A DNA stretch of 64,000 nt from a virus. Of this stretch, positions 25,045-32,138 are shown in pieces. The stretch lies in IMG/VR virus record IMGVR_UViG_3300050821_005171, positions 1-64,000 of that record, one strand, 5' to 3'. The notes below the pieces were generated by a model. That model was not told the DNA's origin. It saw nothing but the letters and a program-made list of their open reading frames with translations, and searched no databases. The translations under genes were made by a program, and so were the position numbers. How positions within the stretch are numbered: the stretch's first letter is position 1; every line of letters begins with the position of its first letter.

Positions 25045-25580
25045 TGAGCCCGACGCTTCCCAGAAAGCTGTCTCTGGCCTCGATGGTGCTGTCGGTTACC
25101 ACGGCCATCGGCCTGGGCATCCTGTTCAACGCTCGCGAGAACGACCGCCGCGAGAATCAGGCTGCTGCCAGACTGGCGACCGACGTCAAGAAACAGGCGT
25201 CCGCCCAGGGAAACCTGATTAACACCATCCTATTCGCAACGGACCTCGCGATTGTCACGGTGAGCGATAAGGGCGACATCGTTGGCTGGAATGAGGGGGC
25301 TGTCCGCAAGTTCGGCTATACCCAAGCAGACATGATTGGAAAGTCCCTCGGCACCCTGATGCCGGATGCCCAAAGCGCTGATCGTCACAAGCGGGCGTTT
25401 AACGACCACACAGTAACCGATTGGGTGCGTCGAGGGATTGCAATGGATTGCACAATGCCCACTAAAAGCGGCGGAAAAAGGCACGTCCTGGTATTCGCCT
25501 ACGAAATCGACCAGCCGCCAGCCAAGTTTGCGGCTATCATCCATACCCCGGCGTTCGTGGTGATCAAGGACAAGGGATAG
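25041..25580 (+). CDS. Membrane-anchored PAS-domain protein
   Basis: 179 residues. One N-terminal membrane helix (LASMVLSVTTAIGLGILF) is followed by a short helix and a PAS domain (about 65-170): LAIVTVSDKGDIVGWNEGAVRKFGYTQADMIGKSLGTLM, then RRGIAMDCTMPTKSGGKRHVLVF. No kinase, cyclase or other output domain follows. It is coupled to the holin-like gene by an ATGA overlap. A sensor that modulates its neighbour is an inference; a host-derived remnant is the alternative. Confidence 0.75.
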   Translation: MMSPTLPRKLSLASMVLSVTTAIGLGILFNARENDRRENQAAARLATDVKKQASAQGNLINTILFATDLAIVTVSDKGDIVGWNEGAVRKFGYTQADMIGKSLGTLMPDAQSADRHKRAFNDHTVTDWVRRGIAMDCTMPTKSGGKRHVLVFAYEIDQPPAKFAAIIHTPAFVVIKDKG

Positions 25581-25601
25581 TGGAAGCGGCGGGCCACATG
25601 A

Positions 25602-26099
25602 ATGAAGAACGAAGACGGCGGTTGGACCATCCGGACGCTGCGTAAGTTTTCCATCCAGCAGATCAGAAACCTTGAGAAATATGTTGCGAGGCGGTTCAAG
25701 GACCTTGAGAAGCGGCTCGACCAACGGTGGTCTTCTGACCAGACAGCGATCAGTAAGGTCAATGAAATCCGGCAAGTAGTGAGTGACCTCGGGAACCGAA
25801 TCGAGAGAATGGTCAGTCGCGACGAGATGAATACTCGCATCACCTCGGTGGAAAGCCTGCTCAAAGAAGCGGCGAACACCGCGAAGGCGGCCACGGACGG
25901 CCATTTCTCAATTAACCGGGAGAAGATTGAAAAGAATGAGGCCGCTCTCGGGGCACTGTCGAAGGATGTCACTGAGCTTAAAACCAAGAGCGGCACCGTT
26001 GAGACGGGTTCGCAAAAGATATGGGAGCGAGCCGGTGTAATTATCAGCTTGGCAGTCGCCATAGCCGCGCTGGTGTCGGCATTCTGGAATAGGAAGTGA
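25602..26099 (+). CDS. Coiled-coil protein with C-terminal membrane anchor
   Basis: 165 residues: basic N-terminus, long heptad-like coiled coil (about 15-130) and a terminal membrane helix (GVIISLAVAIAALVSAFW) ending in NRK. The soluble part most likely faces the cytoplasm or bridges to a partner. Similar tail-anchored coiled coils occur in phage lysis regions. No recognised family. Confidence 0.55.
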   Translation: MKNEDGGWTIRTLRKFSIQQIRNLEKYVARRFKDLEKRLDQRWSSDQTAISKVNEIRQVVSDLGNRIERMVSRDEMNTRITSVESLLKEAANTAKAATDGHFSINREKIEKNEAALGALSKDVTELKTKSGTVETGSQKIWERAGVIISLAVAIAALVSAFWNRK

Positions 26100-26103
26100 A
26101 CCC

Positions 26104-26313
26104 ATGAAGGCCGCCACTAAAAATACCCCAGAAATTCAGGAAGCCAGGGCGGTCATCGTGATGCTACTTAACGACCCGCACGGCAACTTCGGCAGCTTGC
26201 AAGTCGTCAGGGAATGCGCGAAGGGCGGCTGCCATCCTCGCGATTGCGAGAATGCTCGTCGGGTGCTCCGCGTCCTCGGGGAGAGCTGGGAAGAAGAATT
26301 GGAGGAGCGATAG
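26104..26313 (+). CDS. Small hypothetical protein
   Basis: 69 residues, mixed helix, with VRECAKGGCHPRDCEN (three Cys and a His that could bind zinc). Starts 4 bases after the previous gene and is followed by a GTG start with GGAGGAG upstream. Not recognised. Confidence 0.5.
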   Translation: MKAATKNTPEIQEARAVIVMLLNDPHGNFGSLQVVRECAKGGCHPRDCENARRVLRVLGESWEEELEER

Positions 26314-26315
26314 CA

Positions 26316-26651
26316 GTGCCGGAATGGATCAGCGGACCTTGGGGAAAGTTTCTCGCATTCATCGCCACGTCGATCGTTTCCGGCGCTGTGGCAGCCGGAA
26401 CCACGGCGGTTCATTTCTACTACGAGACGAAACAGCAAATCGCGGTTCTCAAAGAGCAGATGACTGAAGTGCAGAACCGATTAGAGCTGAGAGTCGCCGC
26501 CAACGAGCGCAAGAGCCTGAAACACGAAGTTCAGATCGCATCGGTTGTCAGGAAGCAGGACCAGATATTCGGCAAAGAAGCCCCGGTGGGCGACGCGATG
26601 CCTCAATTTTCTCCGGTCTCGCCGCCAGCTCCCAGTAAAGGACCGCAATGA
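26316..26651 (+). CDS. Membrane-anchored coiled-coil protein (spanin-like)
   Basis: 111 residues. One membrane helix (WGKFLAFIATSIVSGAVAAGTTAVHF) is followed by a coiled coil (YETKQQIAVLKEQMTEVQNRLELRV) and a Pro-rich end. This is the build of an inner-membrane spanin, though the partner lipoprotein is not identified. The start is GTG at 26316, 5 bases after GGAGGAG of the upstream coding end. Its stop overlaps the next ATG. Confidence 0.5.
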   Translation: MPEWISGPWGKFLAFIATSIVSGAVAAGTTAVHFYYETKQQIAVLKEQMTEVQNRLELRVAANERKSLKHEVQIASVVRKQDQIFGKEAPVGDAMPQFSPVSPPAPSKGPQ

Positions 26652-27073
26652 ACACTGACGACACGACCAAGGCCGCCAACAAAATCGTGGCCTGGATTGG
26701 CGCGAACAAGACCCACGTCTTCGCCGTCGCCGGGGCAGCCCTAGCCGGGGCAGGCTACTTCCTCAAGATTCTGTCCTGGGAGCAGGCGGTCGCCGTCGCC
26801 ACCGCGTGCGGAGGGTTCTCGTGGTTGCAGAACATCACAAACACCCAAACTAAACAGATCAAAGAGGCAACCGGAGACCAAACCGAGCACCTAAACCTTG
26901 CGGCCGACCTGCGCGCCGATCACATCAACGAAGTGTCAGAAACTGCGGCAGCCGCAGCGGTTACCGCCATCCGACCGGACGTCCACGAGGAAGCGGCCCA
27001 CACAAAGATCAAGCAGGCGGTTGCTAAAAAGGTCACCAAACCGCATGCTCGCAAATATCACGAACATCCGTAA
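26648..27073 (+). CDS. Holin-like membrane protein
   Basis: 141 residues. A hydrophobic region HVFAVAGAALAGAGYFLKI and a second weaker one (AVAVATACGGFSWL) are followed by a charged, Ala-rich, His-rich C-terminal half. Size and order fit a two-helix holin; it could equally be another membrane partner. ATGA overlap with the spanin-like gene indicates coupling. Confidence 0.5.
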   Translation: MNTDDTTKAANKIVAWIGANKTHVFAVAGAALAGAGYFLKILSWEQAVAVATACGGFSWLQNITNTQTKQIKEATGDQTEHLNLAADLRADHINEVSETAAAAAVTAIRPDVHEEAAHTKIKQAVAKKVTKPHARKYHEHP

Positions 27074-27101
27074 CCGAACCACTAATTTTTAGGAAAGAAA
27101 A

Positions 27102-27566
27102 ATGTCCGGACCTGTTGGAGCGACCGTTATTGTCAATCCCACCACCTACAAGGAAATGCTGGCTCGCAACGAGTCAGTGTTCCTGAAACAGCACCATTTT
27201 TTCACCAGCGGAATTTTTGCCAGCCATTGGTTCCCGCTCGACAGCGAGGCCCAGTTTGACAGCCTGCATAAGTACGCTGCCAATGCCCTCGCCGCTCAGG
27301 GTTCCGTGGACTGGACGACTGTGGGACGCCCTGGCAATCTTCAGGTGGCCAATCCGCTCAGGGCCAAAGTCCTAGCGGCCGTCATCGCCGGAGAGTACCC
27401 GGGACAGGAAACTGTTTCGGTGCTTTTGTCCGACGCCTTTGAGCTGGTAATCGCGCTTTATCTCGGCGCAGTTCAGACCCAGCTTGCCACGGGCAACTAT
27501 GGGACCACGCCAGATCAGCAGTATGCCCAGGTCCAACTGTGGCAGAACCAAGCGAACGCGGCGTAG
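27102..27566 (+). CDS. Hypothetical protein of the lysis region
   Basis: 154 residues, soluble. It has YKEMLARNESVFLKQHHFF, FDSLHKYAANALAAQGSVDWT and a C-terminal amphipathic helix. The pattern Y-x2-ML..FLK then F..(L/W)H..A..A(L/I)A..(V/L)(D/N)WT recurs in the gene at 28306, so the two may be distant paralogues. AGGAAAG precedes the ATG by 5 bases. Function unknown. Confidence 0.55.
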   Translation: MSGPVGATVIVNPTTYKEMLARNESVFLKQHHFFTSGIFASHWFPLDSEAQFDSLHKYAANALAAQGSVDWTTVGRPGNLQVANPLRAKVLAAVIAGEYPGQETVSVLLSDAFELVIALYLGAVQTQLATGNYGTTPDQQYAQVQLWQNQANAA

Positions 27567-27611
27567 TTTCGGGAGCCCTCATTTTCAGGAATCACGATCG
27601 GCCGCAATTTA

Positions 27612-28097
27612 ATGCCCCGGACAATCCAATGTCTGCCCATGTTCCTGTTGGTGCTAATGCCAATGACTTCTCCGGCACTAGCAGGACAGGGCCGGCAGGA
27701 GATCGTGATTGAAGTCAATCACAACAGGACCGCAGTCTGCAATTGGATCGAGCTTAAGCACCGGCTTGTCGAGGAGAGCACCGGGGCCAAGGTGGTAGCG
27801 ATCGACTACAGCACAGTGATCTTCTCGAAGGAAACTAAATACGGACTAGAGGTGTTCAATCTCCGCAGGTATGGAAGCCTCGGAGATTACCGGGGAAGGT
27901 TCACTTCTAGCCTTCGTGGCAACCTGAGAGACTTCGGATATCGAATTGTCGTCAGCCCGATCTCTGACACTAAAAGCGAAATCCGAATCTTGATGATCGC
28001 CACCTGTGAAGAAACCAGCTCGGTGGCAGTGAATATCGAGCTGCGTAAGTCATTGCGTTTGATGCGAGAGTTTTTGACGCAACATCTTGTGAATTGA
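27612..28097 (+). CDS. Secreted hypothetical protein
   Basis: 161 residues with a signal peptide (MFLLVLMPMTSPALAG after a short N-tail). The mature part is mixed alpha/beta with IVIEVNHNRTAVCNWIELKH and a final helix. Two Cys could form a disulfide. No family recognised. Exported to the periplasm or cell surface if the signal works. Confidence 0.55.
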   Translation: MPRTIQCLPMFLLVLMPMTSPALAGQGRQEIVIEVNHNRTAVCNWIELKHRLVEESTGAKVVAIDYSTVIFSKETKYGLEVFNLRRYGSLGDYRGRFTSSLRGNLRDFGYRIVVSPISDTKSEIRILMIATCEETSSVAVNIELRKSLRLMREFLTQHLVN

Positions 28098-28105
28098 GGT
28101 GTGAG

Positions 28106-28285
28106 ATGCCAAAGGGAATTCTGTTCTGGGTGCTCATGTTGCTGACCCTGATCTTTGGCGTTTTTTGGAACTATCGCGTTCCGGCCGGGCAGCAGCCGAA
28201 CTATGGCGTGCTCGGAATGAACCTGCTCAACTGGGTGCTTCTGGCGCTTCTCGGTTGGGCGGTGTTCGGCTTTGCAATTCAATAG
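28106..28285 (+). CDS. Small two-helix membrane protein
   Basis: 59 residues: two membrane helices, ILFWVLMLLTLIFGVFW and LLNWVLLALLGWAVFGFAI, joined by a short polar loop containing NYRVPAGQQP. GAGGTGTGAG precedes the ATG. It may be a holin, antiholin or membrane accessory protein. Confidence 0.55.
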   Translation: MPKGILFWVLMLLTLIFGVFWNYRVPAGQQPNYGVLGMNLLNWVLLALLGWAVFGFAIQ

Positions 28286-28305
28286 CCACGAGCCCGGACC
28301 TGACG

Positions 28306-28830
28306 ATGAAGTCGTATATCGCTATGCTCCAGCAGACCAAGCCCGAATACCTGAAGCACAATGCGCATTGGTGGAACCTCGGGACCCCCAACTATGGCCA
28401 GCTTGGGGATGAGCACACGTTCAACCGTTGGCACTCTGCCGCAACTCAGGCAATCGCTAAGTATGTGGCGCAGGGACATTCGCTCAACTGGACGCCGGGC
28501 CTGACGTCCTATTGCGCGGCCCTCGTGGGAGTCAAGGGTGACACCAACGCTCTGGGCGACCATACCGCATACGGATTGACGCCGAATGAGTGGAAGATCA
28601 TTGAGTTGGCCTTTGAAGCGATTGTCACGATCGCCATTGTCTTGCTTTTTCCGCCGCTAGGAATCATCGCCGGATTCGTTGCCGAGGCGGCCTGGATCAT
28701 TTGTAAATTCCTGGTGGCGTTAATCATCGCAAATCTGGCCATCGATGTTCTAAGCGGCGCCTATGGGGTCGGCGGTCAAGATTACTCGTCCCAGCTCACA
28801 TCGTGGGCGCAAGAGGCCCCTGCTGTATGA
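28306..28830 (+). CDS. Membrane protein, possible paralogue of the 27102 gene
   Basis: 174 residues. The first half (YIAMLQQTKPEYLKHN, FNRWHSAATQAIAKYV, SLNWTPGL) parallels the gene at 27102. The second half differs: a long hydrophobic pair (IVTIAIVLLFPPLGIIAGFVAEAAWIICKFLVALIIANLA) predicts two membrane helices. Its stop overlaps the next ATG. Function unknown. Confidence 0.5.
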   Translation: MKSYIAMLQQTKPEYLKHNAHWWNLGTPNYGQLGDEHTFNRWHSAATQAIAKYVAQGHSLNWTPGLTSYCAALVGVKGDTNALGDHTAYGLTPNEWKIIELAFEAIVTIAIVLLFPPLGIIAGFVAEAAWIICKFLVALIIANLAIDVLSGAYGVGGQDYSSQLTSWAQEAPAV

Positions 28831-29222
28831 GCAAGCTCGCAACAGTCGTGTTCGTCGCCGCCGTCTGCATCACCATCGTCCACCTTCGTTCAGGGAACCT
28901 CTCCGATCCAGTCCCGGGCCCAGCCCCGATAGTCACAAACAGCCAGGGCGGATTGGCACTCAAGAAGTTCGGCCAGGACGCTGCCAAGGCTTATTTTGAG
29001 CTGGAACGACGCACCAAGTTGCCCAAGGGCGACCCGCAAAAGTTCAAGAGCTTCGGTGAGCAGAAGTCTTTCCTGAAAGCCCAGGGAGCCGTTGCAGACG
29101 AGGACGCTTTCGGCCCTCTCGCCGACCGACTCTCTAAGGCGATGGGCGAAAAATACGACGAGGACAAGCTGGCTGCTGAAGAGCACAAAATCGGCCAGGA
29201 GCTGCTTGATGCCAGCAAGTAG
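28827..29222 (+). CDS. Membrane-anchored or exported helical protein
   Basis: 131 residues. The N-terminal hydrophobic segment (LATVVFVAAVCITIVHL) acts as signal or anchor; the Cys inside it does not make a good lipobox. The rest is charged and helical. Coupled to the upstream gene by ATGA and overlapping the next by 14 bases. Confidence 0.5.
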   Translation: MSKLATVVFVAAVCITIVHLRSGNLSDPVPGPAPIVTNSQGGLALKKFGQDAAKAYFELERRTKLPKGDPQKFKSFGEQKSFLKAQGAVADEDAFGPLADRLSKAMGEKYDEDKLAAEEHKIGQELLDASK

Positions 29223-29430
29223 CGGCACGCCATTCGGCAAAGTACGACTGCTTATCAAGAAGGCCAAAGAGACTCCGGATGGCGCTCACGAGAAATACGT
29301 GGCACTGGCACAACTGAGAACGATAGCGGCGGCACTGATCGAGGCCGCTCCGCACGATGCCCTGATCGAGTTTTGTGAGTTCCTCTGCAAATACAGAGAG
29401 CGAATGGATGCTGCAAATACTGCTCGCTGA
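29209..29430 (+). CDS. Small hypothetical protein
   Basis: 73 residues, soluble and helical, with KVRLLIKKAKETPDG and a C-terminal LIEFCEFLCKYRERM. Start at ATG 29209 overlaps the previous gene by 14 bases; an earlier in-frame start would overlap far more. Not recognised. Confidence 0.5.
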   Translation: MPASSGTPFGKVRLLIKKAKETPDGAHEKYVALAQLRTIAAALIEAAPHDALIEFCEFLCKYRERMDAANTAR

Positions 29431-29863
29431 CGTCACGATCCCGATCCACTGGCCCGCTGGCGGCATTCTTAACCAGCACACGATCACGATCATGCTCTTG
29501 GGCGGAGCGGCGGCGTGGGGCGTCCTGGCGATCCACAATGCGTTTGGGCACGGCAAGAGCTTATTGGAGTCCATCACGCTCGGGATCGTGTCGGCCGAGT
29601 CGCTGCTCGAAGCTGCGTCGAAGGTTTGGCCGGCGGCCAAGGGCGGCGCCACAGAAGCCGAGAGGGATGCGGCTATTGCGTTGCGAGTGTTGCAGATTCT
29701 TGAGCAGCAACGGCAGCAGCCCGACGCTCCCCCTGGACCAGATCAGAAAATACTCCCTAAGCCTTCCCCAGCACCGGACCCCGGCCCGCTCAACCCTCCG
29801 GCAGTGACCCCACAACACGCCGCGTATCTGGCCAATCAAGCTGCACATCAAACCGTCCTGTGA
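29408..29863 (+). CDS. Membrane protein with Pro-rich tail
   Basis: 151 residues. Hydrophobic N-terminal half (TITIMLLGGAAAWGVLAIH) followed by a helical middle and a Pro-rich tail (PPGPDQKILPKPSPAPDPGPL). ATG 29408 overlaps the previous gene by 23 bases. It directly precedes the papain-like protease and may anchor or export a partner; inferred from position only. Confidence 0.5.
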   Translation: MLQILLADVTIPIHWPAGGILNQHTITIMLLGGAAAWGVLAIHNAFGHGKSLLESITLGIVSAESLLEAASKVWPAAKGGATEAERDAAIALRVLQILEQQRQQPDAPPGPDQKILPKPSPAPDPGPLNPPAVTPQHAAYLANQAAHQTVL

Positions 29864-29872
29864 GGTGATGTC

Positions 29873-30721
29873 TTGGCGCGAACTGACTTCTACCTGGGCT
29901 GGAACAAGGACCAGGAGCGGCGTGATCTGCTGTGGAAGAACCACACGCCGTTCGACTGGACGCGACTGAGGGCCGCATCGCCGCTGCCCGAGTTCGATCC
30001 GAGGCCGGTGCTCGCTCCACCAAAAGATCAGATGCAGACTTCGGAATGCGTGGCCTTCAGCGGGGCACTCCTTGGGGAATTGCTGAATTGGATCAAGACG
30101 CAGGGAGCGCTTATCCGATTCTCTGAGCCTCACCGCTACATTACTTCGCAAGAAAGGTCACAGCCACCAACAACAGGAAGCGATGACGGAGCCCTGATCC
30201 AAGGCTCGATTGATTCGATGCGCATGGATGGATTCGCGCTTTCAGAGACGATGCCATTCACTGGGTCTTACGTGCCCCAAGTGACACAAGCAGCGAGGGA
30301 TCAGGGACTACTTCACAAGATCAACAACTACGCCCATATTGATGGATATAATTCCGCCTTTACGTGGCTGTCTCTCGGCATTGGATGCATCCAAATTGGA
30401 ATTCCTGTCTGCGATTCTTTTATGCAGCTCACAGGCAAGGATTGCATCCTCGACGAAAGCGGATTCAAGGGATCGGTAAAGGGCGGACACGCCCTGGCAA
30501 TCATTGGATATGTTGCACGCAAGGACGCACAAGGGCGAAACTACCTGATCCTCCAAAATTCATGGGCAAGTGTCTGGGGTGACCAAGGATGCTGCCTAGT
30601 CGATCCAGCTACATTTGACCGCATTTGCAAGTCCCAAAAGTGCGAGGTCTGGGGGATCACCGATCTCACATCGTATGAAGATGCTTCAGGAAGGCTCGAT
30701 TTCTCGGGGTTTCACATCTAG
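29873..30721 (+). CDS. Papain-like (C1-type) cysteine protease
   Basis: 282 residues. The catalytic set is complete: oxyanion Gln53 and nucleophile Cys59 (DQMQTSECVAFS, spacing of six as in papain), His206 (GGHALAIIGY) and Asn229 (LILQNSWASVWGDQG). There is no signal peptide and only a short N-terminal segment before Cys59, so a pro-inhibitor domain is lacking. The start is TTG 29873, with GAGG 8 bases upstream. Between membrane genes and a lipase, it is a candidate lysis or wall-degrading enzyme; prohead maturation or defence roles are less likely. Confidence 0.85.
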   Translation: MARTDFYLGWNKDQERRDLLWKNHTPFDWTRLRAASPLPEFDPRPVLAPPKDQMQTSECVAFSGALLGELLNWIKTQGALIRFSEPHRYITSQERSQPPTTGSDDGALIQGSIDSMRMDGFALSETMPFTGSYVPQVTQAARDQGLLHKINNYAHIDGYNSAFTWLSLGIGCIQIGIPVCDSFMQLTGKDCILDESGFKGSVKGGHALAIIGYVARKDAQGRNYLILQNSWASVWGDQGCCLVDPATFDRICKSQKCEVWGITDLTSYEDASGRLDFSGFHI

Positions 30722-30730
30722 GCCAAAAAC

Positions 30731-30764
30731 GAAGAGCAGGAGCGTTTCTACCGCCCTGCTCTTC
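30731..30764. terminator. Hairpin after the protease gene
   Basis: GAAGAGCAGG (30731-30740) and CCTGCTCTTC (30755-30764) form a 10-bp perfect stem just after the protease stop. There is no T-run on the plus side; the minus side shows CGTTTTTGG. It may protect the 3' end or act as a weak bidirectional terminator. Confidence 0.4.
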
Positions 30765-30789
30765 CTGGACACCGAAAGGATTGTTTTCG

Positions 30790-31269
30790 ATGCCATTACA
30801 GAGGAATCGTATCCCACTTGCAGTCAGGTTCAAAAGGCACATCAGCGAACGGCTTCCGAACGGATGCATTTTATGGATAGGAACAGTTAACAGCCGAGGA
30901 TACGGATCGATCAATAACGGCTACGGAAAGATGCTCTATGCGCACCGCGTCGCCTGGGAACTGGCGAATGGCCCAATTCCGGCTGGACTTTTCGCCTGCC
31001 ATCGCTGCGATGTCCGACGCTGCGTGAATCCCGAGCATCTATTCCTTGGAACAGTCTCCGACAACCAAGCAGATATGGTTGCCAAGGGACGCAGCAACAG
31101 GGGCGAGAGGCACGGAAATGTCAGAGTCACCGAGCCGATCGTCCGAGAAATTCGGGCCAAATACGCGGCAGGCGGAATCACGATGGTCGAGCTTGCTATA
31201 GAGTATGGCGTTTGCAGAACGAACATCCTTCATATCGTGAACAGAAAATCCTGGAAACACGTAACCTGA
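30790..31269 (+). CDS. HNH endonuclease with C-terminal HTH
   Basis: 159 residues. HNH_3 core: AHRVAWELANGPIPAGLFACHRCDVRRCVNPEHLFLGT, with the second His of the HNH replaced by C-H in FACHRCD. The C-terminal part (VREIRAKYAAGGITMVELAIEYGVCRTNILHIVNRKSW) is a helix-turn-helix of the type found in homing nucleases. AAAGGA precedes ATG 30790. Its stop overlaps the lipase ATG (TGATG), suggesting insertion or coupling between the protease and lipase genes. Confidence 0.8.
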   Translation: MPLQRNRIPLAVRFKRHISERLPNGCILWIGTVNSRGYGSINNGYGKMLYAHRVAWELANGPIPAGLFACHRCDVRRCVNPEHLFLGTVSDNQADMVAKGRSNRGERHGNVRVTEPIVREIRAKYAAGGITMVELAIEYGVCRTNILHIVNRKSWKHVT

Positions 31270-32138
31270 TGTCCGCTCCGATCGACTGCATAGACTGTCG
31301 CCTGCTCCACGCCTGCTGCGTGATCGAGCGGATCGACTACGGCGCATCCAGCATCAATTGGACGGTGCCACCAGTCGACTTCTACGACAAGTCTGGCGAT
31401 GACGGCTGCCTGATCGGCTGCATCCCAGAAGGCGTCGTCGTGGCGTTTCGGGGGACCGAAGCGCCCAACGATTCGTCGGTTCCAGTTAAGCAGAGGCTGC
31501 TCGATTGGTGCTCAGATTTCGAGGCCAACCTTCGGCCGATGGGTACGCTGCCAGGGCTCGTTCACAACGGCTATGCCTCATCGCTTGAGGAACTGTGGCC
31601 GCAGATTGAAGCGAAGCTGATGGAGCTGCTGTCGCCAGGCGCGACAGTCTTCCTCACTGGACATTCAAAAGGCGGCGGAATGGCCGTTCTGGCAGCAGCA
31701 CGCCTCCACATGGAGTGCAGCCACTGGGCAACCGGCATGATCGATGTTGCGACATTCGCGTCCCCAAGGGCCGGAAACGACACGTTTGCCGCAGAGTTCA
31801 ACAAGGCTTTCCCTGCGTGCCGACGCTACGAATTTGGAAACGACCTAGTCGTGCATTTACCACCACACAGCAACGTCATGGCCCTCCTGAATATGTACGT
31901 TGGGGACTTTTCTCGCTGGATTGACGTCGATTACCAGTCGGTCGGCGAGCTAATCTACATAGCTAAAGATGGTGTGCCGGTCTTCAACACCCAGAGCGTC
32001 CGTGGAGAATGGCTGGCAGCCGAACGATTGGCCGGGATTACCGAAATGCTGGCCACCCTTAACTTTGAACAGATCGTGACAAATCACAGAATCGACGCGG
32101 GTTCCGGCTACATGAGAGGGGTTTGCCGAAATGAATAA
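31269..32138 (+). CDS. Class 3 lipase-like alpha/beta hydrolase
   Basis: 289 residues. VVVAFRGTE (57-64) provides the oxyanion strand, GHSKGG (131-136) holds nucleophile Ser133, and FASPRAGN followed by NDLVVHLPP gives the Asp192-type acid; the catalytic His is probably near residue 200. This is the lipase_3 family. No signal peptide. It follows the protease and HNH and is overlapped by the thioredoxin-fold gene. Likely substrate is acyl glycerol or another lipid; a membrane-damage role in lysis is an inference. Confidence 0.8.
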   Translation: MSAPIDCIDCRLLHACCVIERIDYGASSINWTVPPVDFYDKSGDDGCLIGCIPEGVVVAFRGTEAPNDSSVPVKQRLLDWCSDFEANLRPMGTLPGLVHNGYASSLEELWPQIEAKLMELLSPGATVFLTGHSKGGGMAVLAAARLHMECSHWATGMIDVATFASPRAGNDTFAAEFNKAFPACRRYEFGNDLVVHLPPHSNVMALLNMYVGDFSRWIDVDYQSVGELIYIAKDGVPVFNTQSVRGEWLAAERLAGITEMLATLNFEQIVTNHRIDAGSGYMRGVCRNE

